From Subdoligranulum sp. CAG:314 (GTDB taxonomy: Bacteria > Bacillota > Clostridia > Christensenellales > CAG-314): a DNA stretch of 30,842 nucleotides. Positions 24,822 to 30,842 of the stretch are shown piece by piece. The DNA is taken from assembly GCA_000437915.1 (NCBI GenBank), contig FR900998.1:1-30842 (forward strand). The letters run 5' to 3'. Position numbers and translations under genes: made by a program. Each line of letters begins with the position of its first letter. Position 1 is the stretch's first letter. The notes beneath the pieces were generated by a model, which saw nothing but the letters and a program-made list of their open reading frames with translations, was not told the DNA's origin and did no database searches.

Positions 24822-25132
24822 ATTGACGATATAGAAAAAGATTATTACACCGTAGATATTGCTGATAAAAACAGTATGTGCAGGATTGCGTACATGAAAA
24901 CGATTATGTGGATATAGAAAAAATAGATAAAAACAACGCTCGCCATTAGTATTATAAAAATTATTTTTTTAATGAAAAAAATCGGGAAGACATTTTTAAA
25001 AAAATCGTAAACGAAATTGATTTGATTTTCAGTTCATTAAATATTATTTACTTAACTGAATTTAACAGTTACAGATTTTCGTTTCAAGCTTATGTGAACA
25101 AAATCGGAATTTCAAGCCGTTGGATTAAGTGA
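24822..25132 (+). pseudogene. Decayed gene fragment, family not recognised
   Basis: An AT-rich stretch reads as protein only across two frames. Frame one (from 24822) gives IDDIEKDYYTVDIADKNS and soon stops. Frame two (from 24878) gives VQDCVHENDYVDIEKIDKNN, an in-frame TAG at 24947, and then about 60 clean codons (NEKNREDIFKKIVNEID, then YRFSFQAYVNKIGISSRWIK) to TGA at 25130. No start or SD is visible. It looks like a small acidic/charged protein with a frameshift and an amber stop. Chance open frames in AT-rich DNA cannot be excluded. Confidence 0.4.
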
Positions 25133-25177
25133 AATATAGCGATTTTATAAAAATTATGTTTTATAAATAAATTTATG

Positions 25178-25206
25178 TTGACAAATAGAAAACTTGGAAT
25201 TAAAAT
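25178..25206 (+). promoter_or_regulatory. Strong promoter upstream of the LRR lipoprotein region
   Basis: TTGACA (25178-25183), 17 bp, TAAAAT (25201-25206); the same hexamers and spacing as the mnmA promoter. It lies about 300 bases before the LRR gene, with a terminator between them. Confidence 0.75.
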
Positions 25207-25292
25207 ATTGGAAAACAAAAGATTGATTACTGCAAAGAGGAGTATGATTGGGATAGCATCGACGACGTTAAAATAAAAGGAGGGAAATTATT

Positions 25293-25322
25293 ATGAATTG
25301 CAGAGTTTTTAGCGCAATGTGA
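25293..25322 (+). CDS. Nine-codon leader ORF (MNCRVFSAM)
   Basis: ATG at 25293 stands nine bases after a perfect AGGAGG (25278-25283) and reads nine codons to TGA. The last three sense codons are the left arm of the following terminator, the geometry of a translation-coupled attenuator, although no run of regulatory codons is seen. It may instead be what remains of a deleted gene. Confidence 0.4.
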   Translation: MNCRVFSAM

Positions 25323-25347
25323 ATTTGTTTTGCATTGCGCTTTTTTA
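25311..25347 (+). terminator. Terminator/attenuator before the LRR gene
   Basis: Stem AGCGCAATG/CATTGCGCT (9 bp), 13-base loop, then a run of T. The left arm overlaps the end of the nine-codon ORF. Confidence 0.82.
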
Positions 25348-25375
25348 TATGCTTTGAGTATAGAACAACTTGCGG

Positions 25376-25421
25376 CAAGCAATGAATTTTGCCTTTGTGC
25401 GGCAAGAAAGAAATTGAAAGA
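25376..25421 (+). repeat. Leader repeat, copy 1
   Basis: A block of about 45 bases beginning CAAGCAATGAA, matching 27619-27661 at roughly 80% by eye with one indel. Each copy lies in the leader of a secreted-protein gene. Confidence 0.55.
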
Positions 25422-25504
25422 AAAGAAACTTAAAATCGGTTGTGTTGGTTTAATCGGTTTGTCCCGTGTCAGGGAACATACTTTAAAAAACGGAGGTAAA
25501 AAAA

Positions 25505-27523
25505 ATGAAGAAAAGAGTGATTTTTATTGTTGTGACAGCTTTGCTTTGCTGTCTGCTTGTTGCGTGCGGTTCGAAGACGCGGCTTCAAGCGCCCCAAAAC
25601 ATAAGGCAGAACGGTCCTTTTCTGATTTGGGACGAGGTGAAAAATGCCGAAGGGTACATAGTGTTGGCAGACAACGAGGAGTACGTGACTGCCGAGCCTT
25701 CCTGCAATCTCTCGTTTCTGGGCGGGGAGACCGTTTACGTCGTAAAGATAAAGGCAGTGGGCGACGGCGAAAATTTTGCCGACTCCGATTGGTCTGAATT
25801 CGGCTTCAATGAAATTTTTAAATACACGTTGCTTGCCGACGGAAGCGGCTATGAGGTAAATCTGAGCGTTTCTTCTGTCGAGCTGCAAGACAGAAAAGTA
25901 GTCGTACCGTCAACTTACGAAAATTTGCCCGTCACGCGTATTGCCGACAAAATGTTTTACAAATGCGCAAGTCTGACGGAGGTCGTGCTGCCGAATACGC
26001 TTAAAGAAATCGGAGCAAATGCGTTCTACAACTGCAAGGCTTTGACAAGCATAGACCTGCCTTCAAGCGTGACGGCAATCGGTTCGGGGGCGTTCAGCGG
26101 CTGCTCGTCGCTTAAAAAATTAATTGTTCCTACGGGCATAGAACAGATTGAAAACCTTACGTTTGAGGGCTGCACAAGTCTGACGGAGATTGTGCTGCCG
26201 AATACGCTTAAAGAAATCGGGAAGATGGCGTTCATCAACTGCAAGGCTTTGACAAGCATAGAGCTGCCCGCAAGCGTGACGGCAATCGGTTCGGGGGCGT
26301 TCAGCGGCTGCTCGTCGCTTAAAAAATTAATTGTTCCTACGGGCATAGAACAGATTGAAAACCTTACGTTTGAGGGCTGTGCAAGTCTGACGGAGGTTGT
26401 GCTGCCGAATACGCTTGAAGCAATAGGCGCCAGTTCATTCTGGAATTGCAGCGCGTTGGAAAGCATAGAGCTGCCTGAAAGCGTGACGGCGATCGGTACG
26501 GGTGCGTTCAGAGAATGCGTCGCGCTTAAAAAAATAGTCGTTTCGTCCGGCGTCGAGTGCATTGCCAAAGAAATGTTTTACGAATGCGCAAGTCTTACGG
26601 AGGTCGCGCTGCCGAATACTCTTAAAGAAATCGGAGCAAATGCGTTCTACAACTGCGATGCATTGGAAAGCATAGAGCTGCCCGCAAGCGTGACGGCAAT
26701 CGGTTCGGGTGCGTTCAGAGAATGCGTCGCGCTTAAAAAAATAGTCGTTTCGTCCGGCGTCGAGTGCATTGCCGAAGAAATGTTTTACGAATGCGCGAGT
26801 CTGACGGAGATCGTGCTGTCGAATACGCTTAAAGAAATCAAGAGAGCGGCGTTTGCCCACTGCATTGCATTGGAAAGCATAGAGCTGCCTGAAAGCGTGA
26901 CGGCAATCGGTTCAAGTGCGTTCAGCGGTTGCTTGTCGCTTAAAAAGATAGTCGTTCCTGACGGCATAGAGCGGATTGAAGGCAATATGTTTGGCGACTG
27001 CACGAGTCTGACGGAGGTCGTGCTGCCAAGCACGCTTAAAGAAATCAGGGGAATGGCGTTCCTCGGATGCATTGTATTGGAAAACATAGAGTTGCCTGAA
27101 AGCGTGACGGCGATCGGTTCGATTGCGTTTGGCGGCTGCTCTTCGCTTAAAAAGATAGTCGTTCCTACGGGCGTAGAGCGGATTGAAGGCTCTACGTTTG
27201 TGGGCTGCTCGAATCTGACGGAGGTCGTGCTGCCAAGTACGCTTAAAGAAATCATGGGAATGGCGTTCCGCAATTGCGAGGCGTTGAAAACGGTGGTTTT
27301 GCCCTCGTCGCTTAAAGATATAGGCAAAGGAGCATTCAGCAACTGTCCGCTCGAAAGCGTTTTCTTCGGCGGCACGGAAGCGGAGTATCTTTCCGTTTCC
27401 GTTGCAGAGGGAAACGACAGCATTCTCAGTGCGGCAGTATATTTTTATTCGGAAACCGAGCCGACGGAAAATCCTCAAAAATTTTGGCGTTACAGCGGGG
27501 GAAAGCCCTTGCCTTGGGCGTGA
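25505..27523 (+). CDS. Lipoprotein with BspA-type leucine-rich repeats
   Basis: A 672-aa surface lipoprotein. The signal peptide ends in lipobox LLVAC (C21). Residues about 28-105 look like a fibronectin III-type domain (PQNIRQNGPFLIWDEVKNAEGY). From residue 146 come about 20 LRR_5/BspA repeats of 23 residues (I..xxAF..C..L..I.LP), grouped in threes so that the true period is 69 residues (207 bp). The C-terminal tail (YFYSETEPTENPQKFWRYSGG) is a short conserved ending also seen as a remnant at 28790-28873. BspA-type proteins are usually adhesins or binding proteins; the ligand is unknown. SD CGGAGG lies nine bases before the ATG. Nearly identical DNA blocks within the array make length variation between strains likely. 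Confidence 0.93.
   Translation: MKKRVIFIVVTALLCCLLVACGSKTRLQAPQNIRQNGPFLIWDEVKNAEGYIVLADNEEYVTAEPSCNLSFLGGETVYVVKIKAVGDGENFADSDWSEFGFNEIFKYTLLADGSGYEVNLSVSSVELQDRKVVVPSTYENLPVTRIADKMFYKCASLTEVVLPNTLKEIGANAFYNCKALTSIDLPSSVTAIGSGAFSGCSSLKKLIVPTGIEQIENLTFEGCTSLTEIVLPNTLKEIGKMAFINCKALTSIELPASVTAIGSGAFSGCSSLKKLIVPTGIEQIENLTFEGCASLTEVVLPNTLEAIGASSFWNCSALESIELPESVTAIGTGAFRECVALKKIVVSSGVECIAKEMFYECASLTEVALPNTLKEIGANAFYNCDALESIELPASVTAIGSGAFRECVALKKIVVSSGVECIAEEMFYECASLTEIVLSNTLKEIKRAAFAHCIALESIELPESVTAIGSSAFSGCLSLKKIVVPDGIERIEGNMFGDCTSLTEVVLPSTLKEIRGMAFLGCIVLENIELPESVTAIGSIAFGGCSSLKKIVVPTGVERIEGSTFVGCSNLTEVVLPSTLKEIMGMAFRNCEALKTVVLPSSLKDIGKGAFSNCPLESVFFGGTEAEYLSVSVAEGNDSILSAAVYFYSETEPTENPQKFWRYSGGKPLPWA
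25940..27390 (+). repeat. 207-bp higher-order repeat array in the LRR gene
   Basis: About seven units of 207 bp, each coding three different 23-aa LRRs (A: LTEVVLPNTLKE; B: LESIELPESVTA; C: LKKIVVPTGIEQ). Bases 26064-26172 equal 26271-26379 without a mismatch (109 bp), and 26499-26566 equal 26706-26773 (68 bp). Confidence 0.93.
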
Positions 27524-27607
27524 CCGACGCGCTTTTACACCTTTAAAAGCCGCCCCCTCAAAGACTTGGTTTTGCGGGGTAAAAAATTAAAAAAGGAGTT
27601 GATGCTT

Positions 27608-27675
27608 ATGAGAGCGGTCAAGCAATGAATTTGCATTTGTACAACAGAAACCAAATTAAAAATACTAAAAAATAA
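27608..27675 (+). CDS. Two overlapping mini-ORFs before the 340-aa secreted protein
   Basis: AAGGAG (27593-27598) precedes ATG 27608, which reads six codons (MRAVKQ) to TGA. The ATG of a 16-codon ORF (MNLHLYNRNQIKNTKK, 27625-27675) overlaps that stop as ATGA. The second ends just before the SD of the next gene. They resemble leader peptides or debris of a lost gene; translation is unproven. Confidence 0.35.
27619..27661 (+). repeat. Leader repeat, copy 2
   Basis: A partner of the block at 25376-25421, beginning CAAGCAATGAA, about 30 bases before the SD of the 340-aa gene. Confidence 0.55.
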
Positions 27676-27689
27676 AAAAGGAGACTTAT

Positions 27690-28712
27690 ATGAAAAAGTT
27701 AAATTTCAAAATTTTATCCGTTTTTCTGGCAATAGCAATTGTTGTGTCGGGAGCGGCAGTCGTCGTAGCCTCTCCGAGAGAAGAAGTAAACGCCCTGTCG
27801 CCGAATTATGACGGCAGCGACGTCTACTATTTTTGCGATTTATATCCCACTCTGACTTATGAAAACTTTTCCAATACGTTCAGCGCATCTATTTTTTATG
27901 ATGTGCGTTGGGTAGACCAAGACCAATTTAGAGAATATATCGTTTACGACTACTTTTATGGACTAAGTAACCAAGTCGTTATTTTCGATATAAAAACATT
28001 TATACCTTACACCGACGTTTTGTACGAATTGTTTTTACGCTTGAAAGAAAACAATTGCGTGACGGGATTTGTTACGAGTTATTCCGAAAACGATTTCCCC
28101 GACACCTATTTTCTCGATTGTGTGGATATCTTTGTGGAAAATGCTCCCAGCGACAAAATGGACGTCTACTTTTCAGCGGCTTTCGAGGATTTGGACACAA
28201 ACAGGGAGCTGTCCGATACGGTTTACCTGTTGGACGGAAGCGTTCTCAACATAAATTTTATCATAAACCGTGACTTTGAAGCATTGTGCACTACCTCCTA
28301 TTATTTGAATAAGCTTATTTACGATTTGTTGTATTTTGTGTCAAGTATCGAATATGAAATTTGCGACTATCAAAATGCACTTGACGAATGGAATATAAAC
28401 ATACTTGTCTATGTCGGAAATAATCAATTTGTTGACTTGACGACGTGGGAGAGATATACATTTTACAGTTCGCAGGAAATTTTGGAAGAATACGAAAAGG
28501 AGTATATCTGCTCGTTTGGTTTCGACATGTTCGAGGAGGAGTTTTATTGGTTTTTGTATAACAACGGTGTGGACTTAAACTATTTGTTCGAGGTCACTCC
28601 CTTAAGCTATGACTGCAACGGTCTTGATTTGAGATTAAATAATTTTGACTATACCGACGAAGCGGAGCTTTACCTTGTTGAAGCGCTGAAAGATTGGCTT
28701 TCGGTAATTTAA
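27690..28712 (+). CDS. Unknown acidic secreted protein
   Basis: A 340-aa protein with a clear signal peptide (MKKLNFKILSVFLAIAIVV..., cleavage probably after VVVA near residue 27) and no lipobox or cell-wall anchor. The mature part is strongly acidic and very rich in Tyr, Phe, Asp and Asn, with few basic residues (for example FDMFEEEFYWFLYNN, YTDEAELYLVEALKDWL). There are about eight scattered cysteines but no CxxC pair or repeat, and I see no catalytic motif or known domain. The SD is AAAAGGAG. It follows the LRR lipoprotein and is directly followed by a remnant of a BspA-type tail, so it may have replaced the body of an older surface-protein gene. No function is proposed. Confidence 0.8.
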   Translation: MKKLNFKILSVFLAIAIVVSGAAVVVASPREEVNALSPNYDGSDVYYFCDLYPTLTYENFSNTFSASIFYDVRWVDQDQFREYIVYDYFYGLSNQVVIFDIKTFIPYTDVLYELFLRLKENNCVTGFVTSYSENDFPDTYFLDCVDIFVENAPSDKMDVYFSAAFEDLDTNRELSDTVYLLDGSVLNINFIINRDFEALCTTSYYLNKLIYDLLYFVSSIEYEICDYQNALDEWNINILVYVGNNQFVDLTTWERYTFYSSQEILEEYEKEYICSFGFDMFEEEFYWFLYNNGVDLNYLFEVTPLSYDCNGLDLRLNNFDYTDEAELYLVEALKDWLSVI

Positions 28713-28873
28713 ACGCTCTGCTTTGGCGGCAGCTCACGGAACAGGAGGAATACAATACCGACCCCGACAGGAAATCGTTTTCCGACGCGAGCATATATTT
28801 TTATTCGGAACAAAAGCCCGTTTCGGAGGGAAATTTTTGGCGTTACTCGGAAGGAGTCGCCGTTGTCCGGTGA
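28713..28873 (+). pseudogene. Remnant of a BspA-type surface protein C-terminus
   Basis: Just after the 340-aa gene, one frame reads TLCFGGS (28714 onwards), matching the VFFGGTE end-of-LRR motif of the upstream lipoprotein. A different frame then reads SDASIYFYSEQKPVSEGNFW and on through WRYSEGVAVV to TGA 28871-28873, matching that protein's tail (AAVYFYSETEP ... KFWRYSGG). The shared DNA includes ATATTTTTATTCGGA and AATTTTTGGCGTTAC. So this is the 3' end of a second LRR gene that has lost its front and carries a frameshift. Confidence 0.75.
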
Positions 28874-28898
28874 TTTTTGTCGCCGTTTAGACAAATTT

Positions 28899-28935
28899 AC
28901 CGCTTTGCATAAACGCAAGGCGGTTTTGTTTTTTA
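28899..28935 (+). terminator. Terminator after the BspA remnant
   Basis: A 10-bp stem (28899-28908 with 28915-28924, one G-T pair), ATAAAC loop, T-rich tail. It closes the accessory block before glmM. Confidence 0.85.
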
Positions 28936-28996
28936 TCGGGAGCACAATCGGGCTTTTAAAAGAATATTATTTAATAAGCCAATTACGGAGGTCATG

Positions 28997-30307
28997 ATGG
29001 ATAATATTTTCGGAACGGACGGTATCAGGGGAGTGTTCGGCGCGGAATTGAACTGCGGGAGCGCTTATCTTTTGGGGGCGGCGCTGTGCGGAGCGGACGG
29101 AGACTCTCCCGTCGTAGTCGTGGGCAGGGATACGCGTCCGTCCGGGGAGGAGCTTATGCGGGCGCTTGCAAAAGGCGTGCACGACAACGGCGGTTACGTC
29201 ATCAACATAGGAATCCTGCCAACCAACGCCGTTGCTTACTTTACGCGGAAAATGGGGTGCGACTTCGGCGTTATGATTTCCGCAAGTCACAATCCGCCCG
29301 AATACAACGGCTTGAAGGTGTTTGACCGCTACGGCGTCAAGCTGTGCGAAAAAAAGCAGAGGGAGATTTCCGCTTTTATGGAGGACAGAGAGGTGTCGGA
29401 CGCCGAGGGCGCGGAAGTGTGCGCCTTTGACAGCGCGGGAAAGCTGTATTGCGACTACATAGAAAACCTGATTATGCCCGACCTCAAAGGGCTTAAAATT
29501 TCTCTCGACTGTTGCTACGGGAGCTGCTACGACGTGGCGTCCTCCGTGTTTGCAAAGACGGGCGCCGCGCTGCACGTTTACTGCGGCTTCAACCGCGGAG
29601 AGCTGATAAACAAAGACTGCGGAGCCACCCACACCGAGTTTCTCGAAAAAATGATGAGGAGCAACGGCTGCGAGCTGGGCTTTGCCTTTGACGGCGACTG
29701 CGACAGAGTTGCCGTTTTGGAGCGCGGGCGGACGCTTGACAACGACAGACTTCTTTTTGCGCTGGCAAAATATATGTCCGAAAATGGAATGCTCAGAAAG
29801 GATATGGTAGTGGGCACTGTGCTCACCAACCGCGGCGTGGAAATGGCGCTCAACGGGCTGAATCTCAGGCTTTTGCGAAGCGACGTGGGGGACGCCAACG
29901 TATTTCATCTCATGAGCAAAAAGGGCGTTAATCTCGGCGGGGAGCGCAGCGGGCATTTTCTGCTTAGCGACTTTGCGACGGGCAGCGACGCGCTTTTGAA
30001 CGCGCTGTTTTTCGCAAAAATATACAGGGAAAAGGGAAGCTTGTTCGACTATACCGCGGGTTACAAAAACGTGCCCTGCCGCGAAAAGAGCATAAACGTA
30101 ACTCCGCAGCAGCTCAAAAGCATGAAAAACAGCAGTTATTTTGAAAAGGTGGCGGGCGAGGTGCGGGCGCTTTTCGGCGGAGTCAAGCTGGTGCTCAGGG
30201 CAAGCGGCACCGAGCCTAAGGTCAGGATTTACATCGAAGGAGAGGACGCGGGAGAGATTGAGGAGGCGATGAGGCACACAGCGTGGCAAATTTCCGATTT
30301 CGTCTGA
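28997..30307 (+). CDS. glmM: Phosphoglucosamine mutase
   Basis: Converts glucosamine 6-phosphate to glucosamine 1-phosphate on the way to UDP-GlcNAc and peptidoglycan. The 436-aa protein has FGTDGIRG at the start, the phosphoserine loop MISASHNPPEYNG (S97), the Mg-binding loop DGDCDR (D232, D234, D236), the sugar-binding GGERSGH and the phosphate-binding RASGTEPKVRIY. ATG 28997 is five bases after CGGAGGT; the ATG directly before it (28994) is too close. The protein is slightly short of the usual 445-450 aa but has all four domains. I see no convincing promoter, though the AT-rich stretch 28955-28980 is a candidate. Confidence 0.97.
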   Translation: MDNIFGTDGIRGVFGAELNCGSAYLLGAALCGADGDSPVVVVGRDTRPSGEELMRALAKGVHDNGGYVINIGILPTNAVAYFTRKMGCDFGVMISASHNPPEYNGLKVFDRYGVKLCEKKQREISAFMEDREVSDAEGAEVCAFDSAGKLYCDYIENLIMPDLKGLKISLDCCYGSCYDVASSVFAKTGAALHVYCGFNRGELINKDCGATHTEFLEKMMRSNGCELGFAFDGDCDRVAVLERGRTLDNDRLLFALAKYMSENGMLRKDMVVGTVLTNRGVEMALNGLNLRLLRSDVGDANVFHLMSKKGVNLGGERSGHFLLSDFATGSDALLNALFFAKIYREKGSLFDYTAGYKNVPCREKSINVTPQQLKSMKNSSYFEKVAGEVRALFGGVKLVLRASGTEPKVRIYIEGEDAGEIEEAMRHTAWQISDFV

Positions 30308-30313
30308 AAGCGT

Positions 30314-30342
30314 TTGCGTTTTGAAATGGTTTGTAATATAAT
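30314..30342 (+). promoter_or_regulatory. Promoter abutting the CDF transporter start
   Basis: TTGCGT (30314-30319), 17 bp, perfect TATAAT (30337-30342). Only ten bases separate it from the ATG at 30353, and no SD is present, so a leader of about 2-5 bases is expected. Confidence 0.75.
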
Positions 30343-30352
30343 AAATCTCAAT

Positions 30353-30842
30353 ATGGACAAGAAGCGACGCAACAAAATCAGCTTCGTCACCACGCTGTTC
30401 GGATTGATTGCAAACGCCTTGCTTTGCGCGGGTAAATTTGCGGTGGGGCTTTTGTGCGGCAACATTGCCGTCACTGCCGACGCGGTAAACAATCTTTCCG
30501 ACGCGGGCAACAATGTTGTCACGCTGATAGCAATCAAGGTGGCGGGCAAGCCTGCGGACAAGGAGCACCCCTTCGGACATGAAAGGGTAGAATACATTTC
30601 CGCGTTGGTCGTCGCTTTTATTATACTCTTTTTGGGCGTGGAGCTGGCGGTGTCTTCCGTTGAAAAGATAATACTCAATTTCAAAGAGCCTTATCTGCCC
30701 GAATTTGACGCGTGGCTGGTTTACGTTTTGTCGTTTTCCGTTGTCGTCAAGGTCGTCATGTTTTTCGTTTACAGGACAAACGGCAAAAAAGCGCAGTCTC
30801 CCGTGCTCAAAGCAATGGCGTTGGACAGCATTATGGACGGTG
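30353..30842 (+). CDS. Cation diffusion facilitator (CDF) family transporter, 3' partial
   Basis: The frame runs open from ATG 30353 to the window end (163 codons). It begins with a basic stretch (MDKKRRNKISFVTT), then membrane helix 1 (LFGLIANALLCAGKFAVGLLCG) and helix 2 with the metal-site pattern ADAVNNLSDAGNN, followed by the CDF motif HPFGHERVEYISALVVAFIILFLG (helix 3) and another helix (WLVYVLSFSVVVKVVMFFVY), then ALDSIMDG entering helix 5. CDF proteins export divalent metals such as Zn, Mn or Fe by proton antiport; the NNLSD variant does not let me name the metal. Read from its own, apparently leaderless, promoter downstream of glmM. Confidence 0.92.
   Translation, partial: MDKKRRNKISFVTTLFGLIANALLCAGKFAVGLLCGNIAVTADAVNNLSDAGNNVVTLIAIKVAGKPADKEHPFGHERVEYISALVVAFIILFLGVELAVSSVEKIILNFKEPYLPEFDAWLVYVLSFSVVVKVVMFFVYRTNGKKAQSPVLKAMALDSIMDG

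Larger units (their letters stand above)
25133..25504 (+). other. Leader region before the LRR lipoprotein gene
   Basis: These 372 bases contain a consensus promoter (25178-25206), a 9-codon SD-led ORF (25293-25322) whose last codons form a terminator stem (to 25341), and, from 25376, a block that recurs at 27619. A 30-codon open stretch in another frame (about 25203-25295, containing YCKEEYDWDSIDDVKIKGGK) may be a gene remnant. No full gene is present. Confidence 0.6.

Noticed and set aside
25940..27390. Regular repeats as a possible CRISPR array
   Set aside because: The repeats are in-frame LRR codons with a 207-bp period, imperfect and without unique spacers; no cas genes are present.
27524..27600. 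Terminator after the LRR lipoprotein gene
   Set aside because: A GCTTTTA/TAAAAGC hairpin is present near 27531-27550, but no T run follows, so I do not call it.
28967..30580. Long minus-strand open frame opposite glmM and the CDF gene
   Set aside because: It spans two recognisable plus-strand genes, has no SD and reads as shadow protein.

Overview
The window looks like chromosomal DNA of a Bacillota (clostridial-type) bacterium, probably an uncultured Christensenellales-like gut lineage. The reasons are the Firmicute gene blocks (asp23-fakA, murB-PHP-whiA-dnaE, glmM), AGGAGG-type ribosome sites, consensus SigA promoters with 17-bp spacers, a zinc-type L28, and large surface proteins built from BspA-type LRRs, Flg_new (InlB B) repeats and a Hint domain. 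The lineage is inferred from gene content only; no rRNA is present.

Layout. 1-4284: AT-rich accessory region with the tail of an unknown gene and a 1278-aa secreted subtilisin-like protease (S8 + LRR + six Flg_new repeats + C-terminal Hint). 4496-4572: tRNA-Arg(CCG) on the minus strand. 4804-8473: mnmA, an HGSNAT/DUF1624-like membrane acyltransferase and an AMP-forming acyl-CoA ligase. 8636-9543: two tiny Cys-rich proteins (zinc ribbon, DUF1540) flanking rplI (minus). 9652-10608: prs. 10719-11837: an orphan solute-binding-like protein. 11925-19441: a dense, mostly overlapping run murB, PHP phosphoesterase, whiA, dnaE and an RlmD-type methyltransferase. 19545-20707: GrpB-family and SIMPL proteins. 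20773-23261: rpmB (minus), then divergent asp23/gls24 and fakA. 23240-24247: degV/fakB (minus), convergent with fakA and frameshifted by a 34-bp tandem duplication. 24362-24712: tRNA-Gly, tRNA-Cys, tRNA-Leu. 24713-28873: second accessory region with decayed gene pieces, a short SD-led ORF fused to a terminator, a 672-aa BspA-LRR lipoprotein, a 340-aa unknown acidic secreted protein and a frameshifted remnant of another BspA-type tail. 28997-30842: glmM and the start of a CDF cation transporter.

How it fits together. The core genes serve cell-wall precursor synthesis (murB, glmM), replication (dnaE), tRNA/rRNA modification (mnmA, rlmD), nucleotide precursors (prs), ribosomal proteins (L9, L28) and fatty-acid activation (FakA with the DegV/FakB carrier). 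Two AT-rich islands, each next to tRNA genes, carry modular surface proteins that appear to be remodelling through repeats, fusion and decay.

Most notable: (1) fakB/degV loses its conserved C-terminal GPG region to a 34-bp duplication, and deleting one copy restores a canonical ending exactly; (2) several genes (mnmA, the CDF transporter, dnaE, murB, probably the solute-binding-like gene) have a -10 box so close to the ATG that their mRNAs should be leaderless or nearly so; (3) the LRR gene is a 207-bp higher-order repeat array with blocks of perfect identity; (4) both genes of the second island are preceded by short SD-led ORFs and share a diverged ~45-bp leader repeat. I did not find a clear new defence or enzymatic system.
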